A stretch of DNA of 64,000 bases, taken from the NCBI GenBank assembly GCA_907163375.1, contig CAJQUW010001752.1, forward strand, positions 62,001 through 126,000, read 5' to 3'. The position numbers and the translations under genes are program-made. Under the pieces are notes generated by a model. The model was not told the DNA's origin. It saw only the letters and a program-made list of their open reading frames with translations, and did not search any database. Below are positions 55,471 through 64,000 of the stretch, piece by piece; the stretch's first letter is position 1; each line of letters opens with the position of its first letter. The stretch comes from Prostheceraeus crozeri. Its lineage: Eukaryota; Platyhelminthes; Polycladida; Euryleptidae.

Positions 55471-58040
55471 TTACAAGCTTGTTTCACTGTTCGCCAGCAT
55501 GCATGACCACATGAAGAAAGAGTTTTGTCGGCGTGATGTCAAACACGGATTCAAACGAAATTTGCAAGAATGAGTCATTCGGACAGGCACTAAAGCATGG
55601 AGTGGGTGAGCAGGTGACTGACACTTAAATAAAAATTTACAAATCAGATCTTTGCGCATGTTGTCAAAATCAGGAATAATGTGGCATTTACAATCTTCAT
55701 TACAGATGATGCGATGCGCTCGCCTCCGAAATTTATTTATCTCATTACTTATCTCTGATGACAATCTACAAAAAAGCGGAGTGGCGTACATAAGTAGAGA
55801 GACAACACAGCTATGAAAAACTTCAACCAATTTTGATTTACAGACATAGGGCTTCAATGTGCGTATCACATGTAGACGACGATTGACTGACAATAAAATG
55901 TTTTCAAAATGAACGTTCCATTTCAAATTGTCTGTTAAAGTCACACCAAGAATATTAATTTTACATGTCAATTCTATACCATCATATGGCAACACAGTGG
56001 CATTCTTTTTCCGACGAATTAACATCTGTCTACATTTATCAGGATTTAGCTTCAACTTGTTAGCAAAATCTTGTATTACTGATAAATGAGATGGATTGGG
56101 CTCAACATTTGTGCAGGACTCAACAAGGGTAAAATCATCGGCATACTTTATAAGTTGACCGCTATTTGAGCACACAGACAAGGTAGATGCAAACATAGCA
56201 AATAAATAAGGCCCAAGTACAGACCCCTGAGGCACCCCGGACGTTACATTTATTAAGGGCCCAATACTTTCATTAACACATGCACGTTGCATTCGATCAG
56301 ATAAATAAGAACACAGCCACAAAATAAATTCATTACTATAATTCTGCACAAGGAGGACATTCAACAAACGATTATGATGAATCCTATCGAAAGCTTTCGA
56401 AAAATCCAGGCACGTTAGTCTGACACACATATTGTCAGGATTCTCCAAAAAATGCGTAACGCTGTTGTGAATGTCAATTAGCGCACTTGTGGTAGACCCT
56501 AAAGGTCTAAACGCATGTTGACCAACGCCAAATGATTTGACAAAATTGTGTTTCATGCATGAAAGGACGATTCGCTCAAAAAGTTTTGAAACAATAGGTA
56601 ACAGAGAAATTGGACGATAATCAAAAATTGAAGGGTTCCGGCATTTTGGAATAGGCTTTATGTAAGCATTTTTCCAATATGTGGGAAATGTCCGTGTCGT
56701 GATAGAGGTCTGATAGATATGAGCTAAAGGATCACATATTGCATCTGAACTTTCACGCAGTAGAAAAGCACTTACACCATCGTAACCCATTGCTTGCTGC
56801 ATTCTTAATGTTGAGAGATGTCGATGAACAAGTAACGAGTCTATGTGCACTTCCCACGAGTCATCTGAAAGCACTTCCAAATCAACATCAGGTTCATGAT
56901 TAAAGCACGATTCAAAAATTTTGGATAATTCAGAGACGAAACAGTCACCATCGGGTCCAGTGTCAGGATATCGAAAGTTCTTCCTTTCCCCTTTAATTTC
57001 CCGCACAACGTTCCAGATATTCTTATCCCTCATTAGAATTTTGTTGCTCCAGCATCTCTTGGCTTTCAAAACTTCCAATTTTATTTTCTCTTTCAAGTGG
57101 TTGTAAACTGGCCAATTACCGGTTCGGTAAGCCAACCATTTATCCTCGATCATCAGCTTTAGAACAGGAGTTACCCACATATTGTCTTGCTGAGTCATCA
57201 TAACTTGCCTTCTTGGAATAACACTCAAGGCCGCAAAAAATGCCTCGTAAAAAGCATAGCATTTCTCGTCAACATTAACCGCACCGTATACTCTGTCAAA
57301 CGAAGCTGAAGTTAAGCATCTGAGGAAGTTCTGGATATTATTATGTCGATAGTCAAATACAGTCTTGATTACAGCACTCTCCCTGATTGCTAATGAGGAC
57401 CTCATGAAAACAGTGCAATGATCAGACGTTGAAAGAGGAGAACCGACGTCGGCATCGAGTGGGTAAGTAGACTCTAATTGTTCGGATATCCAGATTTGAT
57501 CCAGCGTAGAATTTCCACGTGCTGGGTTGGTAACTCGATTTGTACATACAAAATGGATCCGAAAAAGCTCGTATTCAAATTATTGAAGTCACCGCAAATG
57601 ATGAAACTAGCATCTGGGAAAGATTCCAGCATACAGTCATAAATGAGAACTAAACTTTCACGGATTTCGCAATGAATACTTGCAGGCAAATTCGGTGGAA
57701 CATATAAACACCATACAATTACACTGCTCAAAGGTAACCGAATAAACAGCGATTCAATACCATTAATACTTGGCTGTAGCAGTCTGATGGGTTTGAGAGA
57801 ATCGTGAACATACGCACAGACTCCACCTCCAGGTCGTGAAATTCGGTCGGCACGAAACAGAGCATAGTTTTGAATGAAAAGGCTGTCATCAGGAACATCC
57901 GCAGTAAACCAAGTTTCAGTAATACCTGCAAACCCTGGCTTAAGATTGCTCAGCAACACATGGAGCTCATCCAGCTTATAATAGAGTGATCGCGCATTTG
58001 TCAGTAAAATAGACGGACATCTAGGATATGATAAAATCAT
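55471..58040 (-). pseudogene. CR1-like ORF2: endonuclease and reverse transcriptase
   Basis: The APE endonuclease occupies the first part (57,474-58,040: ILLTNARSLYYKLDELHVLL, GITETWFTADVP, SRPGGGVCAYVH, IICGDFNNLN). A frameshift near 57,475 leads into the reading frame that continues to 55,471: reverse transcriptase with AYIKPIPKCRNPSIFDYRP, GVGQHAFRPLGSTTSALID, CLDFSKAFDRIHHNRLL, TSGVPQGSVLGPYLF and KYADDFTLVESC, then the C-terminal VEVFHSCVVSLLMYATPLF block. The first ATG overlaps the ORF1 stop (ATGA at 58,037-58,040), suggesting reinitiation as in several LINE clades. Confidence 0.88.
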
Positions 58041-58783
58041 CCTTGAAAATTTTGCAAGGTTTCCCGAGACCTCACTCTTCCTTTGTATATCACAACATCT
58101 TGTCCCTCTGACCTCCGTTTTCGCAATTCTTGCCGAAGTTGGTAGTTTTCTTCTTGCTGATACTTTGTCATGTCAACACTAATGAAGACTTTTCGAAATT
58201 GATTCGATTCCCTCAAGTGTTTAGATTTTTGAAGGAATTTTGTCTTCGCATTACAGCTCTTGAAACGCACTCTCAAAGGTCGATGTCTCCCTGATGCGAT
58301 TTTGCCAAGTCGAGTTGTCTACACAATTTCAAAATTGGTTAGTCCAACCGTATTCCCGATCTCTTGAATCAGCTCTAGATCATGTTGTTTACGATTTATC
58401 AGAGTATCATCCGATTTTTCAGATAATCCATGAAATATGAGATTATCTCTGCGACGGTCCCTCTCCTCGACTTCATTCAAAAGATCACTGAAGGAATTTA
58501 TTTGATTCAACCTGATGTCATCAACCGCCAACTTTAGAGTACCAATATCACTCTTATGTTGATCTAGGACATCTCGAGTCTCGGAAACTGCAGCTTCGAC
58601 CTTGACAACACGGGAATCCAGTGATAACAAATGACTTCTCAGCAATTCTAATTCACCTCGCACTGTTTCGATAGACTGCAAAACTTCGACCTTCGACTCT
58701 TCGACGATTGAACGAATGTCTCTTAAGGATAGAGGCTTCGGAGAGATATTACCTGAATTGGAACGCAACGAACGCTGACTCAT
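58037..58783 (-). pseudogene. CR1-like ORF1 (coiled coil, RNA-binding type)
   Basis: I place the start at the ATG at 58,783 (MSQRSLRSNSGN), because upstream codons belong to a tRNA-like block. About 248 codons: a helical coiled coil (IVEESKVEVLQSIETVRGEL), a region like the LINE RNA-recognition fold (EVEERDRRRDNLIFHGLSE, LRVRFKSCNAKTKFLQKSKH), and a basic C-terminus (NYQLRQELRKRRSEGQ). One in-frame TAG at 58,319-58,321 interrupts an otherwise continuous frame. ORF1 products bind the element's RNA. Confidence 0.8.
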
Positions 58784-58787
58784 AGTG

Positions 58788-58852
58788 AAAAAAAAGAAAC
58801 TTATACTCGTACGGAATCGAACCGCGAACACCTCAACTGCCACTCAGCTACT
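58788..58852 (-). promoter_or_regulatory. tRNA-like block with A box, B box and T-run before ORF1
   Basis: On the minus strand, TAGCTGAGTGGC (58,839-58,850) matches the pol III A box, GGTTCGATTCC (58,813-58,823) matches the B box exactly, and a run of eight T (58,788-58,795) follows. The A-B spacing is only about 15 nt, shorter than in a real tRNA, and no cloverleaf can form, so this is a tRNA-derived or tRNA-like promoter relic rather than a tRNA gene. Confidence 0.6.
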
Positions 58853-59215
58853 TCGTCCAAACCGCCGTGCAAGCACAAAGCCTTGTCTAAATCAACACTG
58901 TAGTTATTCCGGATATCAGAAAAACACGTGCATAAGCCGTACGAAGCACGATTCCAGTTACCACCACGCCAACCGATAAGTGTGGAATATCACTCACTCT
59001 GCAAGTCACAGAAATGCGGTTCCAACGAATAAAGACGGCGATAATTCCTAAACGAAGTAACCACTCAAAGAAGTATGACCACAGTCGTATCGACGATCAC
59101 AAGCTGCGTCGAATGGTATAAATTATTTCCAAAAATGGCCGACGGGGAACGCATAAAAATCCAAGAAAATGTAACTTCCGATTCACAATGACGGAGCGAC
59201 GTCAAGCACGCAGGT

Positions 59216-59551
59216 CGTGTCTTTATGAATAGGAACATGTATGACTTCTGTCTTCTTGGATAGGTACATGTGTTTGGTACACTCGGTTGAGTACACTGTG
59301 TTTCGGAACGTCTATGATCGAACTTATTGACTTGGTTCTGAGTACTTGGGTACGTACCGATAGACGTCCGTTGTTTGATTTTGAATGGGTTTGCTCAATT
59401 GCGACTATTGTGACAATTATTTTAAATGTAGCACCATTTAGATGTGAAACTTTAATGTGCAGTTATGATTTAGTTGCTCCCCAATAAGAAAACCAATTCC
59501 AGAACTATGTTTAAAGTGAAAAAGACAAGAGATTTACAATGTAAGTTTAAT
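59216..59551. other. Non-coding stretch between LINE and divergent gene pair
   Basis: Contains the 3' flank of the minus-strand Cys/His protein gene. No other feature recognised. Confidence 0.4.
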
Positions 59552-59842
59552 TTAAGCATGAAAAATAAATGATGGGTACAGATCACGTCCCTCAGGCGAC
59601 TCCATGATCTTTAGGAAGTCATCACACCATTGATGAAATGTCTGATTGTTGGTGAAGTCATGCTCACACTCGTGTACCGGACACTTCACTGGTAGTCCAC
59701 TCCGCCTTTGAAGTGCTGTCACAGTTAAAGTGTTCCATAAGGCCACTTTGCAGCCGCAACAGAGATGCACGGTCATATCCAACTGACCTCCCATAATGAC
59801 TTGGCTGTCATTTTGAAAAGAGGATAAAGGTTTTGAGGACAT
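59552..59842 (-). CDS. Unrecognised 96-residue Cys/His protein
   Basis: A single open frame of 96 codons. The centre holds a probable zinc site: LCCGCKVALWN, then PVKCPVHECEHDF and TFHQWCDDFLKIME, with seven Cys and several His in about 50 residues. No signal peptide or membrane helix. It is divergent from the gene at 60,065 across a 222-bp shared promoter, and a minus-strand TATA box (59,899-59,908) lies about 60 bp upstream of the ATG. I recognise no family. Being TATA-driven with GC-richer codons than the flanks supports a real gene. Confidence 0.55.
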   Translation of the reverse strand: MSSKPLSSFQNDSQVIMGGQLDMTVHLCCGCKVALWNTLTVTALQRRSGLPVKCPVHECEHDFTNNQTFHQWCDDFLKIMESPEGRDLYPSFIFHA

Positions 59843-60064
59843 GCTTCTTGTTATGGAACGTTGAGGATAAGTACTTGACAGTTTGGAACAATGACATCCT
59901 TTATATAGTTATATAGTCTTTAGGGAAGTTCGGTACCTCTCTGATTGGCTGCTAGGATTTCCTTTGTTTAAAAAGTATATAAGTCCGAGGTTTGTACCAA
60001 TTCTTATCAAAGGTTCTAATCCTCACGTTTACAAGTTACAATTATTTTAAATCTAGAAGTCATT
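59843..60064. promoter_or_regulatory. Compact bidirectional promoter
   Basis: Two TATA boxes face outward: CTATATAAAG on the minus strand (59,899-59,908) and TATATAAG on the plus strand (59,976-59,983). Between them lies an inverted CCAAT box (GATTGG, 59,943-59,948). Distances to the two ATGs (57 and 82 bp) leave room for normal short leaders. This is inference from motif placement. Confidence 0.65.
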
Positions 60065-60532
60065 ATGGATCGCAAACAGGAAGCTGCAGTTGAGAACGGT
60101 ACTGCTGATCGTACCACTTCACCTCAATCGCCAATGGAACGTACCAATACACCTCCCCAATCTCCGATGGAGCGATCTACAACACCAAACGAGCCGGTGG
60201 TGTTCACCCAAGCCCCTGCATCGCCCGACTACTCGAGTGATGATAGTGACGTATCAATCGAGACGATGCGGCACATGAATAAAAAGTCCATGAGAACGCC
60301 ACTATATGGAAGGGTCACTGTCAAAGTAAAGAACGCGCCGAAGAAGTACCACACCAAACGGGTCTTCATGCGAATGGAGCCGAACGAGTGGAACCTCACA
60401 ACTGCTCTCGAATTTTCCATCATCGACCTTGACACACAACGTCGCTGTCCCTGTGCGCCCAAAAAGACCAGGATCCATGTGCAAGTGGACTTGAAAAAAC
60501 TTGTACCATTTCCTTACCTTGATGACATTTAG
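60065..60532 (+). CDS. Unrecognised 155-residue Pro/Ser/Thr-rich protein
   Basis: One exon. The N-terminal half is disordered-looking and repetitive: the phrase SPQSPMER or PPQSPMER followed by TNTP or STTP recurs in tandem (about residues 18-42), then an acidic patch (DYSSDDSDVSIE). The C-terminal half (about 80-155) is compact and basic to mixed: GRVTVKVKNAPKKYHTKRVF, TALEFSIIDLDTQ, RCPCAPKKTRIHVQVDL, ending PFPYLDDI. SP sites suggest phosphorylation. TATA box at 59,976, possible polyadenylation signal AATAAA at 60,712-60,717. No family recognised; shares its promoter with the Cys/His gene. Confidence 0.6.
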   Translation: MDRKQEAAVENGTADRTTSPQSPMERTNTPPQSPMERSTTPNEPVVFTQAPASPDYSSDDSDVSIETMRHMNKKSMRTPLYGRVTVKVKNAPKKYHTKRVFMRMEPNEWNLTTALEFSIIDLDTQRRCPCAPKKTRIHVQVDLKKLVPFPYLDDI

Positions 60533-60785
60533 TGTTTTTTTTAATCTCTTCTTTTAATATTTATTTGTATATATGAACAGACTTGTTTTATCATTTCACA
60601 AATCGGTCTTCAATTAAGGTCTGAATGGGAAAGGGGAATAACTATCTACAATTAATGATGTTCAATAACTGAATTGAAACAAAAAAATCAAATATGAAGA
60701 CTTCAACTTGAAATAAATAGGAACATATAACTTTTAAAGAAACAGTTATGTTGTTAATTTTAAAATGCTTGTAGCAGTCCAGGAC

Positions 60786-61150
60786 GATATCATACATGTG
60801 TCATACACGACACCATAAGAATGAGAATGAGAATGAAAAGACCTTTCGAATGATATAAGGTATGTACCTATTCGATGGGAAAATCCTAGTTGTATGCAAC
60901 TGTATGCAAGCAGACAAATGTTAGATTTTTAAATTCACTAAGTTTTTAGCCCATTCTTTAAAGGCATGTAGCTCTCTAGTTATATGTCATACATGTGTCA
61001 TACAATACACCATTAGAATCAAAATGAAAAGAGCATTCTAATGATATATTGTATGTACCCATTTGATGAAAAAATCCTAGTTGTATGCATCTGTATGCAA
61101 CTTGAAAAATTCCAGGTTTTGTAACAAAATGACTAAGTTTACAAATTTTC
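60786..61150. repeat. Diverged tandem duplication, period about 197 bp
   Basis: CATACATGTGTCATAC at 60,791 recurs at 60,988, and the following sequence (GAATGAAAAGA..., AAAATCCTAGTTGTATGCA, TGTATGCAA) is repeated with many substitutions. Two copies only. It lies between the plus-strand small gene and the hairpin. Confidence 0.75.
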
Positions 61151-61265
61151 AAAGTTAAAGTTTTACAACTAAAAATGACCATAATATACAAACCTCTACA
61201 CTTGACCTTGACCTTTGATCTTCATACACGGCGGGGGGAGGGGCCTGAAAATTTTTCGGAATATA

Positions 61266-61316
61266 GGGTAAATCAATTTTCCAGTGCGCTTCGCGCACTC
61301 GAAAATTCATTTACCC
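61266..61316. other. 51-nt near-perfect hairpin
   Basis: GGGTAAAT at the left pairs with ATTTACCC at the right, through TTTTC/GAAAA to an AGTGCGC-TTC-GCGCACT tip: 24 positions per side, 22 paired, two C-C mismatches, and a 3-nt loop. It could be the tip of a mobile element, a structured RNA or a small-RNA precursor. Sequence alone does not decide. Confidence 0.8.
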
Positions 61317-61351
61317 ATGGGTTCCGGGTGCCATAGATACTCTTCTTGCTT

Positions 61352-61403
61352 CCCTAACCCTAATCCTAACCTTAACCCTAACCCCTTACCCTAACCCTAA
61401 CTC
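61352..61403. repeat. Interstitial telomeric-type CCCTAA tract
   Basis: About eight CCCTAA-type hexamers with decay (CCCTAACCCTAATCCTAACC and onward). This is the vertebrate-type telomere repeat, common in non-arthropod animals. It lies 36 bp after the hairpin. Confidence 0.85.
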
Positions 61404-61757
61404 TCATCATTAAATTTGATTATTTAAATTTTGGCGCGAAATTTGAATTTTCGAAATCTGAAATTTACAATTTCTTAAACAATTCAAGCATCTGGTATCT
61501 TTAAATTCAACTGATAATATGTCTTTAAATAATAGCATTTCAAGCAATATATCATTCCATCATTTTATAATATTTGGAATTAACTCCAATGCATGTATGT
61601 AGAAATCTTTCAACACATTTGATGGCACTTCCATTTCTAAGTTTAAAAATAAACCAGCTGTTTAATTTCTTGTTTGAGTTATCAATTTTGTTTGACCGTA
61701 CCAATTCCAGGATGTGATGTCATAAAGTCTTTGTTCATAGCTGCTTTGTCAATTTCA

Positions 61758-61766
61758 TATATAAAG
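61758..61766 (+). promoter_or_regulatory. TATA box of the multi-exon gene
   Basis: TATATAAAG lies about 30 bp before a plausible start near 61,790, from which a leader runs to a splice donor at 61,870 (CTGAA|GTAAGC). Confidence 0.6.
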
Positions 61767-61787
61767 AACTTGCACACATCAGATCTT

Positions 61788-64000
61788 CACTCATTTTTGA
61801 ATTAGTCAGTGTCCATAGCGGACGTCGTTCTTCGTTCCTCCGTTCTCCGATTCATACTACAATTCTGAAGTAAGCTTCATTGCCATGTTGTGCTACTTTA
61901 TAGGATATTCGGGAGTAGGAACATTATTAAGTTCTTATAACCAAATAGCTTTAAATATAGAAGCTTGGGTTTTAGGATAGGAACACTTTATGTTACATTA
62001 TTAACCATGTTTTTTTTTATTTTATTCCTGTATTAAATCATCCAGAAGAAGTATAAGTCTAAAGTATAAGTTTAAATAAAAGTGCAATTGACATCCGTAT
62101 TTTCACACATTGTTTCTAAAGAAAAAAAATTCAAATTTGTTTAATTAAACAAATTGAGTAACGGTTTAAATTTTTCGAAATATCATTTTCATTTCATTAT
62201 GTTTATTTCAAATTAAATAAATATAAATCAGCTGCTTCCATAAAATTCAAGCTTGTTTAATTAAACAAATTGAGCAGTGGTTGATACTTTCGAAATTTCA
62301 CTTTCATTCCATTTTATTAATTTCGAAATTAAATAATTCTAAATCAGCTGTTTCCAAATTTCAACTCTTCTTATGAGCAAACCCTTTTCGAACAAATATC
62401 TAATTTTCGACTTTCGGTTTCAATTTCAACTTCAAATTTTATTTCTTTCTCAGATTTCTCCAATATGAAAGCAGCACTCAATAGAGCTTTGTTGATGGTA
62501 TATAAATGCGTTCTCGTTTAACAAGAGATTAAATTATAATGAAATTTTTTTTCCTATATAGAAATGGTCCGACATCAAAGTATTGCGCGACAACGGCTGA
62601 TCTTTCACTACTGTGAAACATGCCGACTGTCTTTTCGACATGCCAACAAGAGTGGTCACAAAGACTGCATGTTCAAACAGGATTTCACGTACCTCTATTG
62701 CTTAACCTGCAAGACATATGAGAGGAGCAACGACAAGGTAAACAGCGACTCAGCAAAGGCCTTCATTGCCAAACACACTCCCTGTGCCCAACAGAATGGC
62801 CGGAAAGGCATCAACCTTACCTCCAAGGCAGAGAAAAAGAAATTGGAGAGGCTATTTGCCAAGGAAAGGCCGACTGAAGGCATGCTCTCACAGGTGGACG
62901 AGCCTGAGGCAAAGAAAGCCCCCAAGTCCCGAGTACCTAAGAGAGTCCCCAAGTCTCGAGAATTTATTGATGAGACTTTGATTGATTATGAGGTAAGTGC
63001 AGTCAATTCTAAATGCTAGCTTGAACGGACAACTGACTCACAGTTGACAAAAAGTACTACTTCCTTTAGACTAAAATAAATTTGTTGTTAACACATTTCA
63101 GGACATGGTGATGCCCCTACCGAAGAAAGCCAAGGTGTTGGTGCAGAAGAAACTGGTCGCTAAAGATGTGAGATTCTATTTACTCAGGTTAGTAATCGTG
63201 TGCATAAATTAAATCAATATCTCATAAATATTTCAGTGTGAGGTGCCTCGACCGCCGAAAGTCAGTTTCGAAGACAATAATGCGGTGGAAAACTTCCGAA
63301 AGGTAAGAAATTAATTTGCTTGTTACTTCTTAATGTGAAATTGAACATGAATTTCTATTTTCAGCTGTTTCCAAGTGTCCAAAGGTATCCTGCAATACCT
63401 CGGTTGAATTCGCCGGAAAAGAAAACCATCTCAAGCCCTGTAAGTGTGATTTTCATGGCCTACGATTCGATATCAGACAACAGTACCTGGAAAAAACTGT
63501 ACATGTATATAGCCTATGTCTATATTAATTCTCATTAATATCTATTTAGTTATAAAAATATTATCACATTTTCGCTGCAGGCTGTACGATCTTTGTCCCT
63601 TAAGAGACATCAGCGGAGTTTTCTGTCTACGCCGGCGACCACCACATCAATAGAGGATAACGAGGAGAGGCCCTACTCCATTCATGAATCATCGGGCGAT
63701 TCATCAATGTCCGATGATTCCTCGTCATCTGATGACGTCTCCACCACGTCGTCTCCAACATCCTCATCCGATGACGATAATTCGGTTGCAAATGTAAGTA
63801 TAATGCTTAGATGACTGCATGAGCAGAGAACTTTTCCATTCTAATTTAGAAACCCACTTGAGTATAAATTTATTAATCTGCAATAGATCAATTTATCTTC
63901 TAGAATGATTCGGTGGTTCTTTCGGAGGATGAAGGTGGATCCAATCGAAGGACAATCGAGCTGAAGGTATGAGAAATTCACATTTGGAGTTAATAAATGT
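61788..64000 (+). CDS. Multi-exon gene of unknown function, runs off the window
   Basis: Proposed exons: leader about 61,788-61,869; 62,562-62,992 (ATG 62,564); 63,103-63,168; 63,237-63,302; 63,365-63,439; 63,581-63,793; 63,904-63,966 and onward. Every coding junction has GT-AG borders and phase 0, and the joined frame is open. The first coding exon (143 codons) has a Cys/His-rich domain (FHYCETCRLSFRHANKSGHK, then YLYCLTCKTYE and AKHTPC, about residues 14-76), then a Lys/Arg-rich stretch with repeated KSRVPKR. Later exons are short and basic-to-acidic, ending in Ser/Asp-rich sequence (SSGDSSMSDDSSSSDDVS). This suggests a nuclear protein with a zinc-binding module. I recognise no family. The end lies outside the window. 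Confidence 0.65.
62130..62372. repeat. Tandem duplication inside the first intron
   Basis: Two copies of about 125 bp, each with TTGTTTAATTAAACAAATTGAG (palindromic core TTGTTTAATTAAACAA) and ending in AAATCAGCTG(C/T)TTCC. Copies are at about 62,130-62,247 and 62,255-62,372. The AT-rich palindrome could form a small hairpin. Confidence 0.7.

Larger units (their letters stand above)
55325..59215 (-). mobile_element. Nearly complete CR1-like LINE (two ORFs)
   Basis: Minus strand, about 3.9 kb: 5' region with a tRNA-like block, ORF1 (58,037-58,783), ORF2 (55,471-58,040), a short 3' UTR and a tetranucleotide tail (TTAC repeat, plus-strand AAGT run at 55,325-55,350). ORF1 has one in-frame TAG and ORF2 one frameshift, so only two lesions separate it from open frames. 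CR1/L2-type elements end in such microsatellite tails. A second, older copy of the same group sits at 33.4-35.9 kb. Confidence 0.85.

Noticed and set aside
58788-58852. A functional tRNA gene
   Set aside because: A and B boxes are only about 15 nt apart; there is no anticodon arm and no acceptor-stem pairing.
62695-62952. Antisense frame over the first coding exon of the multi-exon gene
   Set aside because: Lies fully opposite an exon with proper splice borders and coherent Cys/His pattern; a shadow frame.

Overview
This is a repeat-dominated, AT-rich window from an animal genome. It contains spliced genes with GT-AG introns, TATA-box promoters, an interstitial CCCTAA (vertebrate-type) telomeric tract, and metazoan transposon families: CR1-like and RTE-like LINEs, Penelope, hAT, Polinton, and a Ty3/Gypsy element with integrase placed before reverse transcriptase (the Gmr1 arrangement, best known from deuterostomes). 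A marine invertebrate, quite possibly a deuterostome, fits best. I cannot name the species. All family calls come from reading motifs by eye; no database search was run. || Layout. 0.5-16.2 kb is a fossil Polinton/Maverick with protease, integrase, major capsid, penton, packaging ATPase, protein-primed DNA polymerase B, several small virion-type proteins and unrecognised genes. 16.5-20.0 kb is a dead hAT transposon. 20-25 kb is non-coding, with a 765-bp hAT derivative (perfect 8-bp target duplication, stranded BED-finger exon) and a 333-bp inverted repeat around a 1.25-kb core. 24.9-30.3 kb is an inverted-repeat element interrupted by a young single-ORF LINE: 1,034 intact codons, exact 18-bp target duplication, PHD-like finger. 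30.3-36.5 kb is a nest of degraded LINEs, one split by two others. 36.5-43.9 kb is a young but broken Gmr1-type Gypsy element whose right LTR was split by a Penelope-like insertion. || 45.0-49.7 kb is a foldback-like palindrome whose arms carry tandem ~171-bp units, each opening with a short GC-rich hairpin; a shorter array of the same units lies at 49.9-50.5 kb. A Penelope remnant follows at 51.3-51.8 kb. || Host genes are few. 52.6-53.4 kb (minus) is a single-exon glycine N-acyltransferase-like GNAT gene. After a 1.17-kb hAT derivative and a nearly complete two-ORF CR1-like LINE (55.3-59.2 kb), two small unrecognised genes lie head to head across a 222-bp promoter (59.55-60.53 kb). From about 61.8 kb a multi-exon gene of unknown function, with every visible coding intron in phase 0, runs off the right edge. 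|| Most likely to be new: the two divergent small genes with the adjoining Cys/His-rich multi-exon gene, the hairpin-unit foldback element, the unrecognised Polinton genes, and a tRNA-like A/B-box block just upstream of a LINE ORF1.
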